A DNA stretch of 64,000 bases from Mucilaginibacter gossypiicola (lineage in GTDB: Bacteria; Bacteroidota; Bacteroidia; Sphingobacteriales; Sphingobacteriaceae). The first letter of the stretch is position 1, and each line of letters opens with the position of its first letter. Below, one piece after another: positions 38,301-45,307 of this stretch. Location: contig NZ_FOCL01000003.1 of the NCBI RefSeq assembly GCF_900110105.1, forward strand, positions 1-64,000. The letters are read 5' to 3'. The notes below the pieces were generated by a model. That model was not told the DNA's origin. It was given only the letters and a program-made list of their open reading frames with translations, and did no database searches. The position numbers were made by a program, and so were the translations under genes.

Positions 38301-38676
38301 TCTTTATCAGATAATGTTCAAACGGTAACGTATCACCTGTTAAATTGAAAGGGATACCAAATATATGCTGCATCCATATTTTAACTTCGGCTTCAGGATT
38401 GGCCTGTGTGCTAAAATCAGCTTCTATTAATTCGCACTCATTAAATTCGGTATTCAGCTGGTAAACAAAATCTGGTTGGTTTAATTCAAACCTCATTTTA
38501 AAAGCATCAAAAACAAGCGGAAGCGAACCTACGGCTTCGTGAAATTTTTCCACGTCCAAATTCCCCTTTAATACGATATAGCCCCCAACATTATATTGCG
38601 GACTATCCATATTTAAAAGTTGATTAATGTAAATCTCGCGCTGTGCTGGATGCAACGAAAACTGAAGCCTTGACAT
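32380..38676 (-). CDS. Nonribosomal peptide synthetase A: starter C domain and two modules
   Basis: 2098 aa, C-A-T-C-A-T. It has no docking domain or loading module at its N-terminus, so it is the initiating enzyme. Its first C domain (about 5-440, YHHLITDG with H138-H139) differs from all others here and looks like starter C domains such as that of EntF, which condense an aryl or acyl group onto the first amino acid. Carrier serines are 997 and 2042. Codes by eye: A1 DAYVVAAVCK (no exact match recalled; the AAVCK end recalls aromatic codes) and A2 DAFWLGGTFK (Val-type). The C-terminus after T2 is short and polar and probably pairs with the TubC-like dock of synthetase B. The ATG at 38676 is 35 bp after the CmlA-like gene. 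The distal part of A1, T1 and C2 closely resemble the cassette repeated in modules 4-5 and 7-8. Confidence 0.95.
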   Translation of the reverse strand: MSRLQFSLHPAQREIYINQLLNMDSPQYNVGGYIVLKGNLDVEKFHEAVGSLPLVFDAFKMRFELNQPDFVYQLNTEFNECELIEADFSTQANPEAEVKIWMQHIFGIPFNLTGDTLPFEHYLIKIADNEHWFLMKYHHLITDGYGVGVSVEYLAKKYRSLVAGEPFIFNAPSYQSETVRANEYYNSESYKKDGDYWGSKITAKPEKLLTKRYPHYNNEGKIGATYNIDISDNQKIQLDHVQLVCNASLQQLTVAALIIYFGKVTPLTEFVIGSPVHKRGSRQQRGTVGIFTGALPFKGNYEEDQTLAGLLAEIISTQKQDYRHYNHLAEDLSRTLKINPAVDSLYDVIVNYEPLNLDLNFGDAIEACLLRLANESERTPLQLCWRDYSAQQSLQLQIQFCYEYFTQEEIELLGERIFYIIIQFPGLLNKSVKGVDILPLREHDLLSVFGTSDQEINEDIALHASIVTAFENQVTLRSEADALIFEEEVLSYHELNTRSNKIANYLKGLGIGKETLVAVCVERSIDMIAGILGILKAGAAYVPIDIDYPIERISYILNDTGAKVILSSKTCNLKLHGQDAVIVELDNEALIDVQRNENLNTVINQNQLAYVMYTSGSTGKPKGVMVEHGGAVNLAANQAIALKLAPGMRTLQFASIGFDASCYEIFNTLLSGGCLVLCPKEALLSAEDFKKLLDKQKIELAVIPPSFQEAIADTLGTVKTIVSAGEPLNEAVGRSIQSQGVRLINAYGPTENTVCATLTDEPIRADKIITIGRPIANTQIHIRSASGGLSPIGIPGEICIGGVQVARGYLNQPELTEEKFITNPYSEDLNAKLYRTGDQGRWLPDGNIEYLGRIDDQVKIRGYRIEPGEIEQVLLQHANVRQAVVLAVADKQGIKRLTAYVVMNEASYDKQELQNYLCERLPEYMVPRLWVRLDGLPLTPNGKTDKRALPEAEASNEDRYIAPKTSTEKQLTKIWEELLGVEKIGTKDNFFDLGGHSLLAMRVISQVRRYLNKELKIHALFDSPNITDLAKQLEGGTATAGSTIKSVNPRPEYIPLSYSQERLWFIDRLEGSVQYHIPAILKLSGEVNISGLEKALKEIVERHEVLRTVIREHEGQSYQYVKTNNWQLKQSQSNKAELKEYISKETVRPFDLSQDDMLRAELIEIQENEYVLLLVLHHIAADGWSMSILVSEFSKLYNSFSTNEAPGLKSPEIQYADYAIWQREYPDAEKLQSKLSYWEENLAGTATLELPTDHMRRAVQSSRGAAYEFTIGKQQAEQLQKLGLEQGATLYMILLAIFKVLLYRYSGQEDICVGTPVANRDREETADMIGFFVNTLALRTNLKGDDAFTELLSNVKQTTLEAYGHQDVPFEKIVETVVKERDLSRSPLFQVMFVLQNTGATLELELGGIKTAIERAGDYLSKYDLTYNAEETKEGIRFIVEYNADLYEPETIARMAGHYAELIASVTSDPQTIINKLQLLSREEELQLQLFNETTAAYPKESNIVALFETQAAETPEATAIVFGDEKLNYQNLNERSNRIAHYLKAQGAGKETLIAICTERGIDMMVGILGILKAGAAYVPVDIDYPQERISYILEDIKATIVLSSNTGKPVLKDQDINVVMLDDNQEISSQSSSNLNSVISPNQLAYIMYTSGSTGKPKGVMVEHSNVISLVKNAGYFEVDHHDTLLVTGSPSFDATTFEYWSMLLNGGKLILCNDEYLFNTATLKKLIDQHKVTTMWFTSSWFNQLADDAPEILKGLNTVLVGGEKLSAPHIKKIRAIYPDLKLINGYGPTENTTFSITYPITEVNKDGIIPIGKPLNNRKAYVLDPAQQLNPVGVFGEVWLGGAGVSRGYLNQPELTSQKFTKDPFCHNANTLMYKTGDIGRWLADGNIEYKGRVDDQVKIRGYRVEPGEIENILLKSGLVSRAVVLAGPDKNGVNRLSGYVIADSPCDKQKLQDYLLKQMPDYMVPRLWVQMESFPLTANGKIDKRALPAAELSAAPLQGYVAASNEIERQLIKIWQELLGVNPIGIYDNFFELGGHSVLAMRVVHYIEKELSIAIPISTLFQFASISELSKYITVRNSNKQTNQTSSFTIVDI

Positions 38677-38711
38677 GCTACTGTTTGATGAATGCTTAAA
38701 CGGCTATGGGA

Positions 38712-40334
38712 TTATTGCTCGACAAGACTATCTACCTGTTTGTTGTATAATAATTCCTTTTCGCCATAAAGACGTTCGGCAATTATTCCTCTTTCCGTAC
38801 ATAGCTTTACCAGTTTGTCAGATTGTACAATGGGGTTAGATTCGTCGGTATATTTGATACTGCTGATAAACTCAACCCATGGCTCCTGCCCCATGGCATA
38901 CACGTAGGCTTCTTTAGGTTCAAAAATATCGATGAGGGCCATTCCCTTATCGCAATCAGAACCGGCAAGGCGCCTGCTGCCATCCATGTCCCTTGCCAGC
39001 TTTTTGGTAAGCAGGGGGCCGTACAACCAGGTTAACGGGGCACCATCACATTCCATCCCGATAAAAAGTACATCAACATTACCTATATGCTTGTGCACCA
39101 ACTCATACAAACGCGGCTCAACAATTCTTGAATCGGCCAGGAACAGCAGTTTGAAGTCGCCTATTTTTACCAAATAGCAGGCTTTTGTGAGGATATTCAT
39201 ATCGCTATGCTCACCTATAAAAGGTAAACCAGTAATAATGGCATCATTAAAATGAATGGTTTGCATCTCACTGATGTCCATTACGTTATTAAAACCGATG
39301 CTATTAAACATTAATTTCAGATCGGGGTCTTCCAGTTTACCGCTTGAGGTACGCGGAACGATCAGGTTTTTGATCTTGTGCCTTAAAGGAAGTAAGGTTT
39401 CAAACAGAATGTGGTCCTGATGATTGTGCGTGATCAGTACATAATCAATTGTATCAGGCAAATCAACATCCGAAAAATGCTGAACATCCGAACTATAACC
39501 GTAGTAACTGATCAGTGGATCAACAAGGATGCTGATATCTTTAGTTTCAACCAGGATACAGGCATGACCGAAATAGCGCATCCTGATCTTATCGCCGGCA
39601 TATTTTTCATAGGGCGGCGGAGGCGTTTCTGTAAAGAAAGTTTTAAACAGCGGTTCCTGCTCCGGTGCAATCCCGCAAAGCCCTTTAATGGCGGCAAAGC
39701 TATTTGGTGTGCGTTTCATTTTGGCCAACGCGTCAATACAAGCATGGTCAAAAGGAACGTCAAGACTTAACACATCCGGCTCGTTAAGGCGGGGCGTACT
39801 AAGACAAAACGGACGTTCATCGTTATTGGTAATCCACATGGCAAGGCTTTGCGAACTTTTATTGTAAAACTCGCTCTGGTATAAAAGCGATTCAAAAAAC
39901 CTGAAACCAGGGTTGTTATTCCGATCGTAATACAACTCCACGTACCCCTTTAAAATTTCGGGGACTTTAGTGTACAAATCCTCTAAACCATATCCTGTTG
40001 CTTCGGCATCCAATAATCTATCTAACGTTTTTATAGCTTTGGCAAACTCAATAACATTTTTTTGCTTTTCAAGTGATTGCTCCTGCAACTCAGTTACCTC
40101 ATCAATTCTTCCGCCACCAAAATCCATAAAGGGCCCCCCTTTCATTTTAGGATTGAGCACAGCATTGGCATGAATAGCAGGAGCCATCAAATACGATTCG
40201 ATGATAGCCAAATGCCTTCCAACTATATTCATGGCGGCAGTTGCCGGCGAAATCAAGTGGCTCCAGGCATACCATTTATCTACCAATGGTTCCATCACCA
40301 CATTGGGTTTCAGATATAATTGTTCCTCGTTCAT
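38712..40334 (-). CDS. CmlA-like diiron beta-hydroxylase acting on carrier-bound amino acids
   Basis: 540 aa, close to the ~532 aa of CmlA from chloramphenicol biosynthesis. An N-terminal helical domain (about 1-245) is followed by a metallo-beta-lactamase-fold domain starting MRYFGHACILVET. Likely iron ligands are THNHQDH (His303, His305, Asp307, His308), GEHSD (Glu375) and LADS (Asp401). These sit two residues before the ligand numbers I recall for CmlA (305, 307, 309, 310, 377, 403), an alignment over 100 residues without a net gap. CmlA uses O2 to add a beta-hydroxyl to an aminoacyl-carrier substrate. Here the gene lies directly before synthetase A (35 bp) and 14 bp after the type II thioesterase, so it probably hydroxylates one peptide residue on its carrier domain. 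A hydrolytic beta-lactamase-type role is unlikely given the large N-terminal domain. Confidence 0.85.
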   Translation of the reverse strand: MNEEQLYLKPNVVMEPLVDKWYAWSHLISPATAAMNIVGRHLAIIESYLMAPAIHANAVLNPKMKGGPFMDFGGGRIDEVTELQEQSLEKQKNVIEFAKAIKTLDRLLDAEATGYGLEDLYTKVPEILKGYVELYYDRNNNPGFRFFESLLYQSEFYNKSSQSLAMWITNNDERPFCLSTPRLNEPDVLSLDVPFDHACIDALAKMKRTPNSFAAIKGLCGIAPEQEPLFKTFFTETPPPPYEKYAGDKIRMRYFGHACILVETKDISILVDPLISYYGYSSDVQHFSDVDLPDTIDYVLITHNHQDHILFETLLPLRHKIKNLIVPRTSSGKLEDPDLKLMFNSIGFNNVMDISEMQTIHFNDAIITGLPFIGEHSDMNILTKACYLVKIGDFKLLFLADSRIVEPRLYELVHKHIGNVDVLFIGMECDGAPLTWLYGPLLTKKLARDMDGSRRLAGSDCDKGMALIDIFEPKEAYVYAMGQEPWVEFISSIKYTDESNPIVQSDKLVKLCTERGIIAERLYGEKELLYNKQVDSLVEQ

Positions 40335-40348
40335 GACTAAAATGTTTT

Positions 40349-41056
40349 TTAATTGTTTGTCAGCTTTTCGGCAATGGCATTGATAATAAAGTCCCTATGC
40401 TCCATTATAAAAAAGTGATTGCCATCCAACTGTTTAAAATCAACAGCCGGGATGCTTTCATTCTGCCAAAGCAACACGTCTTCGGCTGTAAGATCTTCAT
40501 CAATCCCTGTGATAACAGTAAAAGGAATGTTTAACGGCTCAGCAGCCTGATGAACATATGTTTCACTCACCTTAAAATCATTGCGGAGAATTGGTTCAAG
40601 AAACTCCATCATGGCGCTGTCCTGCAAAATCTCATCGGGCATACCACCCAATACGATCACCTCATCTATAAATTCTTTATGCGGATATAAATGAAACTTT
40701 TTTGTTTGGCGCGATGGCGCTGAAGGCCCTGAAGCACCTGTTATAAAAACATGCCGGGGCGACTTATAATTATTTTCACGAATCTTGAGCACAAGCAGAT
40801 AAGTCAGCAGCCCTCCAAGGCTATGCCCATAAAGTGCATAATCACCTTTGCTTAAAACGGGCTTCATCTGTTCAAACAAATCATTAACCAGCTTATTAAT
40901 ATCAGCTGTAAGCTCTTCAAAAATTCTTGTTCCCCTGCCTGGATATTCAAGTGTCACCACATTAAATATGGCTGAGCTTTCGTTAAATAATGGTCTGTAC
41001 GAATACCTGTTCCCACCTGCAAATGGCAGGCAAACTAAGTTGATCTTTTCGCTCAT
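40349..41056 (-). CDS. Type II (editing) thioesterase
   Basis: 235 aa from the ATG at 41056. The alpha/beta-hydrolase core starts INLVCLPFAGG; the nucleophile is in YGHSLGG (Ser79), with a later TGIDED aspartate and a GNHFF histidine completing the triad. Proteins of the GrsT/SrfAD type remove wrong acyl groups or stalled residues from carrier domains and keep NRPSs running. It is the first gene of the NRPS block, 14 bp before the CmlA-like gene. A longer reading from a GTG at 41143 would overlap the WcaF-like gene by 64 bp and add 29 residues (LLRKPCFICKD and onward) unlike the family, so it was not chosen. Unlike the TE built into synthetase C, this one keeps the normal serine. Confidence 0.92.
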   Translation of the reverse strand: MSEKINLVCLPFAGGNRYSYRPLFNESSAIFNVVTLEYPGRGTRIFEELTADINKLVNDLFEQMKPVLSKGDYALYGHSLGGLLTYLLVLKIRENNYKSPRHVFITGASGPSAPSRQTKKFHLYPHKEFIDEVIVLGGMPDEILQDSAMMEFLEPILRNDFKVSETYVHQAAEPLNIPFTVITGIDEDLTAEDVLLWQNESIPAVDFKQLDGNHFFIMEHRDFIINAIAEKLTNN

Positions 41057-41079
41057 TTTTATTTTTGAACATGAGGATA

Positions 41080-41631
41080 TCAGTCGGTTAACGCTTTTCG
41101 AATCCTTACAAATAAAGCAGGGTTTCCTGAGTAGATGCTCCACTGCTCCAAATCTTTGGTGGCAACAGAGTTAACCGTTAAAATTGAATGGCTACGGCAC
41201 ACAACCCCTGGGCACACCACGCTTTTTGCACCAATCCAGGTGCCGTCATCGAGTATGATTTTACCCAAACGGTATGGAAAATCTGTTTTGGTATAATCGT
41301 GGTTACCGGTAAGCAGCATGGCATCCTGCGAAATGCAAACATTTTTACCAATGCTCACATCTTCAAGATTATCAATCCAGACAGATTCGCCTATCCAGGT
41401 ATTGTCGCCAATAGTGAGCCTCCACGGGTTTTTTATTTTAACTTTTGTTTTGATAACAACACCATTACCTACTTTTGAACCAAACAAACGGAGTAAAGCT
41501 ACCTTGAACTTGTATGGCCAGGGAAAGGCGCTGTTAAAAATAAAGTAGTTGATAAAATACCAAACTGTCACTTTTAATTTGCTGCCGTTTTGATAATCGC
41601 CGATAGTAAATTTTGAAAGGTCTGTTTGCAT
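41080..41631 (-). CDS. WcaF-like hexapeptide-repeat acetyltransferase
   Basis: 183 aa from the ATG at 41631 (MQTDLSKF...). A TTG further upstream at 41676 would add 15 residues, but the ATG matches the usual WcaF beginning. The VWYFINYFIFNSAFPWP segment and the left-handed beta-helix (IGDNTWIGESVWID, IGKNVCISQDAML, GTWIGAKSVVCPGV) with TGNHDY around residue 110 are typical of the WcaF/NodL acetyltransferases that O-acetylate EPS sugars using acetyl-CoA. It is the last gene of the EPS part, with only 23 bp before the thioesterase that opens the NRPS part, so the two systems look transcriptionally joined at this point. Confidence 0.88.
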   Translation of the reverse strand: MQTDLSKFTIGDYQNGSKLKVTVWYFINYFIFNSAFPWPYKFKVALLRLFGSKVGNGVVIKTKVKIKNPWRLTIGDNTWIGESVWIDNLEDVSIGKNVCISQDAMLLTGNHDYTKTDFPYRLGKIILDDGTWIGAKSVVCPGVVCRSHSILTVNSVATKDLEQWSIYSGNPALFVRIRKALTD

Positions 41632-41699
41632 GGAATTGAAAAACGAATCTGTTCGTTGTTGATTAATAGTTTGCAAAAGATGATTGGAGTAAAGTCCCT

Positions 41700-42842
41700 C
41701 TACTTATTCAACGGAATCACAACCGCCTGTTGCTTTTTGGTTCGGGACAGTTTTTTTGCCAAAGCATGTGTTGGTGCTTCAATAAGTAAATAAAAGCCCC
41801 ATGCCATACAAACCATGAGTATCGAGAAACCAACAGGAATTAAAAAGTTAACCGGCTTACTGCCAAAATAGCTGACCCAGATAATACCAATTAATCTAAA
41901 AACAGGCTTATGGATCAGATAAAGCGAAAACGAGCATGTGCCCAATACATTCATCGCTTTGACAATGCCACGGGGAATGTGTTTGTTCCAACGATGCTCG
42001 GTACCGATTCCCAGCCACAGCGACATCAGGTAAAAAAAACCGAATAATAATTCAAGATATGGGGAAGGTACCCCACATACCTGCAACACAACTGCGGTTC
42101 CAACTGCTATTACTGCTGTCACCAAAAGCCAGGTTGAAGGTTTGTTCAATGTTCCGTTGGCATATTCCCTTGCAAGCAAAACGCCGGCACACCAAACAAC
42201 CCAATACATAGCAAAATCAGATCCCAGCCAAAACTGGCCGCTTATAAAAAGACTGAGTGCTATTAACGATATTATACCCGTTATAATTATCAATGCCTTA
42301 TCGCCCCAATTTTTGAGCAAATAAAATACAAGCGGGAATGCGATATAAAGTTCAAGCTCAACAGGTAAAGTCCATAAAGCACCATTAGATGTTAACGCAC
42401 CTGTTGTATAGTTTTGAACCATAAAAACATTGGCCAGGTATGAGGTATAGGGCGCTACCGGTAACGCATACACTTTTAATAAAATAAACTCAATTATCAG
42501 GGTGAATATGATTGCTATTAAATATGGCGGATAGATCCTTAAGAACCTCCGGATAGCATATTCTTCCAAATTTAACTTGCGGGCGTTATTGCCTACATAT
42601 GGCAATGAGATGCAAAAGCCGCTCAAAAGAAAAAACAGGATAACGCCAGATCCTAAAAAAGGCGTTGGAATAGAAAGCCATGCAACGGCTTTATCAAACG
42701 AAGATGCTGATGATAATCCGCGTAATGCGTTCCAGCCAACCCACAAATCCTCCCTCACATGGTACAATACAACACCAAATGCCGCTAACCCTCTGAGGTA
42801 AACTATAGTAGCAGATTCGCTCTTAGAAGCTTTAGTAGTCAT
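41700..42842 (-). CDS. OafA/YrhL-type membrane acyltransferase (acyltransferase family 3)
   Basis: 380 aa integral membrane protein with about ten hydrophobic segments. The family marks are IVYLRGLAAFGVVLYHVRE near the N-terminus, with the conserved His, and FLRIYPPYLIAIIF near residue 100 (RxxR/P type). Such enzymes O-acylate sugars of LPS, EPS or lipid-linked intermediates in the inner membrane. It sits between the GT4 gene (41 bp) and the WcaF-like gene (68 bp). A second member of the family, which looks distant from it, is at 48930-50036. EPS decoration is the likely job; acylation of the NRPS product is a weaker alternative because this gene is the second one upstream of the NRPS part. 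Confidence 0.85.
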   Translation of the reverse strand: MTTKASKSESATIVYLRGLAAFGVVLYHVREDLWVGWNALRGLSSASSFDKAVAWLSIPTPFLGSGVILFFLLSGFCISLPYVGNNARKLNLEEYAIRRFLRIYPPYLIAIIFTLIIEFILLKVYALPVAPYTSYLANVFMVQNYTTGALTSNGALWTLPVELELYIAFPLVFYLLKNWGDKALIIITGIISLIALSLFISGQFWLGSDFAMYWVVWCAGVLLAREYANGTLNKPSTWLLVTAVIAVGTAVVLQVCGVPSPYLELLFGFFYLMSLWLGIGTEHRWNKHIPRGIVKAMNVLGTCSFSLYLIHKPVFRLIGIIWVSYFGSKPVNFLIPVGFSILMVCMAWGFYLLIEAPTHALAKKLSRTKKQQAVVIPLNK

Positions 42843-42883
42843 TTTTATAGTAAGTTAATGATGGTGGGATTACGGCGATGCCG

Positions 42884-44068
42884 TTATTTTTCAAGCCTGG
42901 GATCAAAGCTTTTTGTCAGATATTTATAGATCTCCTCTACACTGTTAAGCATCGTTTCTGTTTGGAACCGTTTCGCGTTTTTGATCCCGCTATCAATTAC
43001 CATTTCGCGTTCTGCCGAAGATAAATTGACAACCCGGTCAACAACCAATGCAGAGTCATCTGCCCATAAACTTATATTACCATTTTGATCATCGCGCTTT
43101 TTAATCAGGAAGCCTGCGTTACCGGCAACTTCGGTCATAGGAGCCTGGTTGGTGGTAACTACCGGGCATCCGGAAGCCATTGCTTCGGCAATTGGCCATC
43201 CAAATCCTTCAGCAAGCGACGGGAACAATAATAGCGTGGCACCAGCATAGGCTAATAGTGTTTGCTCGTCGCTAACCTCTGTCAGGAAATAGATCTCGCC
43301 GGCAAAAGCAGATTGTTCTTGTTTTTCTTTTAGTGCAGTTGTTGGTTCTTTACCTATTAGTAACAAGGGCAATTTGCTCCTGCTAAGCTTTCGCCAGGAT
43401 TCATAAATTTCGATTACCCCTATCCTATTTTTATACCATTGATTACCGCCTATATGCAAAATGTACCCCTCTGAGAGATCAACATCAATGGCTTTACCAA
43501 AAATCTGCCGGGCTTTATTAATCTCGAGCGGTTTGAAATCGCGGTTTAGCCCATTGTAAATCACGTCTGATAGTTGGGGCTTTTTTGTTAACAGCTCATG
43601 AAGATCCTGTTTAGTTTTATTCGAAACCGATATAAAGTTTTTACCTTTTAAATAGCCTTTCCGTATAAACTTCTGATACATGCGGCCGGTAAACCCGGTT
43701 TGGTTTTCTTTTATTTTGCCAAAGGCCGATTGCTGCGCCAAAAAGTCGTGACAATGAATTACATGCGGGCGATTAGTTACTAATGGTACCCATGGGCCCA
43801 GGGCATGATCAGTAAATACAAATAACGTTTGGCTTGGATATGATTTTATGCGTTTACGAACCTGGCCTGGGAACATAATGTACTGATCAAGATAGCCCAG
43901 CCACTTTTTTAAGCTGTTTGGTGCCGATAGTTTATAAAAATAAGCTTCGGGTGTCCAAACTTCAACTTGATGTCCTCGTTGCTGCATACCCTTAGCCAAC
44001 ATTGAAGCAAAACGGGGCATACTTTGTGAGCCTAAAAAAGGAGGATGCGTAAAAAAAACAATGCGCAT
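42884..44068 (-). CDS. Glycosyltransferase family 4
   Basis: 394 aa GT-B enzyme. The N-terminal domain begins MRIVFFTHPPFLGSQSMPRF and includes VIHCHDFLAQQS. The C-terminal domain has ILHIGGNQWYKNR and the donor-site motif SLAEGFGWPIAEAMASGCPVV, with the E-x7-E glutamates, then EVAGNAGFL. It is expected to add one sugar to the EPS repeat unit on its lipid carrier in the cytoplasm. It lies 8 bp from the upstream GT4 gene and 41 bp from the acyltransferase, so translation of the group is probably coupled. Donor and acceptor are not readable from the sequence. Confidence 0.88.
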   Translation of the reverse strand: MRIVFFTHPPFLGSQSMPRFASMLAKGMQQRGHQVEVWTPEAYFYKLSAPNSLKKWLGYLDQYIMFPGQVRKRIKSYPSQTLFVFTDHALGPWVPLVTNRPHVIHCHDFLAQQSAFGKIKENQTGFTGRMYQKFIRKGYLKGKNFISVSNKTKQDLHELLTKKPQLSDVIYNGLNRDFKPLEINKARQIFGKAIDVDLSEGYILHIGGNQWYKNRIGVIEIYESWRKLSRSKLPLLLIGKEPTTALKEKQEQSAFAGEIYFLTEVSDEQTLLAYAGATLLLFPSLAEGFGWPIAEAMASGCPVVTTNQAPMTEVAGNAGFLIKKRDDQNGNISLWADDSALVVDRVVNLSSAEREMVIDSGIKNAKRFQTETMLNSVEEIYKYLTKSFDPRLEK

Positions 44069-44076
44069 TGTGATAG

Positions 44077-45288
44077 TTAAACTGATACCGAATTGCGTTT
44101 GGTTTTATTGACTTTATTGATCAGATCCCGCATTGATTCGCCGTGAGCACGTTGCTGAAATTTTAAAGAGATTTTGCGGGAGTGATCGCCGAATTGCTTA
44201 CGCAGTTGCTGATCATCAATCAATTTTACAACCTTATCAGAGAGCTGCCCGATGTTTCCAAAGTCGTAAACAAAACCGTTTTTATTTATCTGAACATCAT
44301 CTGTATCTCCGTAACTACCGCATGTGTTGCTCAAAATTACAGGGCACCCCATGTAAATGGCCTCACTGATAGCTAACGAGTGAGGCTCAATGCTTGCCGG
44401 ATGTACGTAGGCATCAATTGCGGCATAATAAGCAGGCAAATCTAACGGATCAACAAAACCTGTAAAGTGTACTTTATTTACTTTCAGCTGTTCGGCTTTT
44501 TGTTTTAAACTATCCAGTGTTTTGCCGGAACCAAGTATGAATGCATGGGCTTTATGTCCCTTACTTTCCAGATCTATCAGCAGGTCTATCAGATGTTCCT
44601 GGTTTTTCCAGGTTACGAGTTTACCTACAACGGCTATAGCGAAGTCGTTTTCCGGTATACCATATTGTTCACGGATCTTGCTCCTTAATGCTACCTTGTT
44701 TTGATAGGCATTGGCATATACATCGACATCAATAGGATAATGCATCCTGATAAATTTCTTTTCGGGAACTCCGTAAAGCTTAAAATATGCTTCGTTGGCA
44801 TCTCCTACTGTAAAAAAGTAATTTACCTTGTTATAATACTGCCTTAGTAAAAAGAACTTAGCCAGCAATTTATACCATTTACGGCGCTGACGATTTTCAG
44901 AATCAGTGATGTAAACGATAGGAACATTGTTGGCTTTGGCCCATTGGTGTGCCCTGCGCTGTACCTTTTGAAAATGCCCGTAAGTGATAATTGCATCAGG
45001 ATTATATGAATCCAATTCGTCAGTAACTGAAGGGGCATCAAGTTCTTTGCCTGAAGGTAATACCTGTTCGCCATTCAAAAATTTATGATCAAATTCTTCC
45101 AGCCTTAAGTTATTCCAGGATATTTCTTGTCCAAAATTTTTATCTACGTATTTTTTATAGCCCAGCATTGAGGCAAAAAAGAGTTTTACCTCAACACCTT
45201 TCATTTTTGTAAAACTGATATACTGCGGACAAAAATGCTGGATTGGATGGGATACAATGATGGCCACCCTAAAATTATTGTTTGACAT
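44077..45288 (-). CDS. Glycosyltransferase family 4
   Basis: 403 aa from the ATG at 45288 (MSNNNFRVAIIVSHPIQHF). An 11-residue longer reading begins with TTG inside the preceding gene and was rejected. The N-terminal SHPIQHFCPQY motif defines a GT4 subgroup common in EPS loci. The C-terminal domain has VGKLVTWKNQEHLIDLL, ILGSGKTLDSLKQKA and HPASIEPHSLAISEAIYMGCPVI with the glutamate pair. The role is a cytoplasmic sugar transfer in EPS repeat-unit synthesis. The gene sits 19 bp after the polymerase gene. Confidence 0.87.
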   Translation of the reverse strand: MSNNNFRVAIIVSHPIQHFCPQYISFTKMKGVEVKLFFASMLGYKKYVDKNFGQEISWNNLRLEEFDHKFLNGEQVLPSGKELDAPSVTDELDSYNPDAIITYGHFQKVQRRAHQWAKANNVPIVYITDSENRQRRKWYKLLAKFFLLRQYYNKVNYFFTVGDANEAYFKLYGVPEKKFIRMHYPIDVDVYANAYQNKVALRSKIREQYGIPENDFAIAVVGKLVTWKNQEHLIDLLIDLESKGHKAHAFILGSGKTLDSLKQKAEQLKVNKVHFTGFVDPLDLPAYYAAIDAYVHPASIEPHSLAISEAIYMGCPVILSNTCGSYGDTDDVQINKNGFVYDFGNIGQLSDKVVKLIDDQQLRKQFGDHSRKISLKFQQRAHGESMRDLINKVNKTKRNSVSV

Positions 45289-45307
45289 AAGATTTTGTTG
45301 GTAATAT

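Noticed and set aside
4443..38676. Repeats that could suggest CRISPR or mobile-element activity
   Set aside because: The repeats are in-frame NRPS domains with protein-level motifs; there are no short regular repeats with spacers, no transposase and no terminal inverted repeats.
38712..40334. Reading the CmlA-like protein as a resistance-type metallo-beta-lactamase
   Set aside because: Length, the large N-terminal domain and the extra Glu375/Asp401 ligand pattern fit CmlA-type hydroxylases, and it is in the NRPS operon.
41057..41143. N-terminal extension of the type II thioesterase from a GTG
   Set aside because: It would overlap the WcaF-like gene by 64 bp and adds residues unlike the family; the ATG at 41056 gives a normal start.
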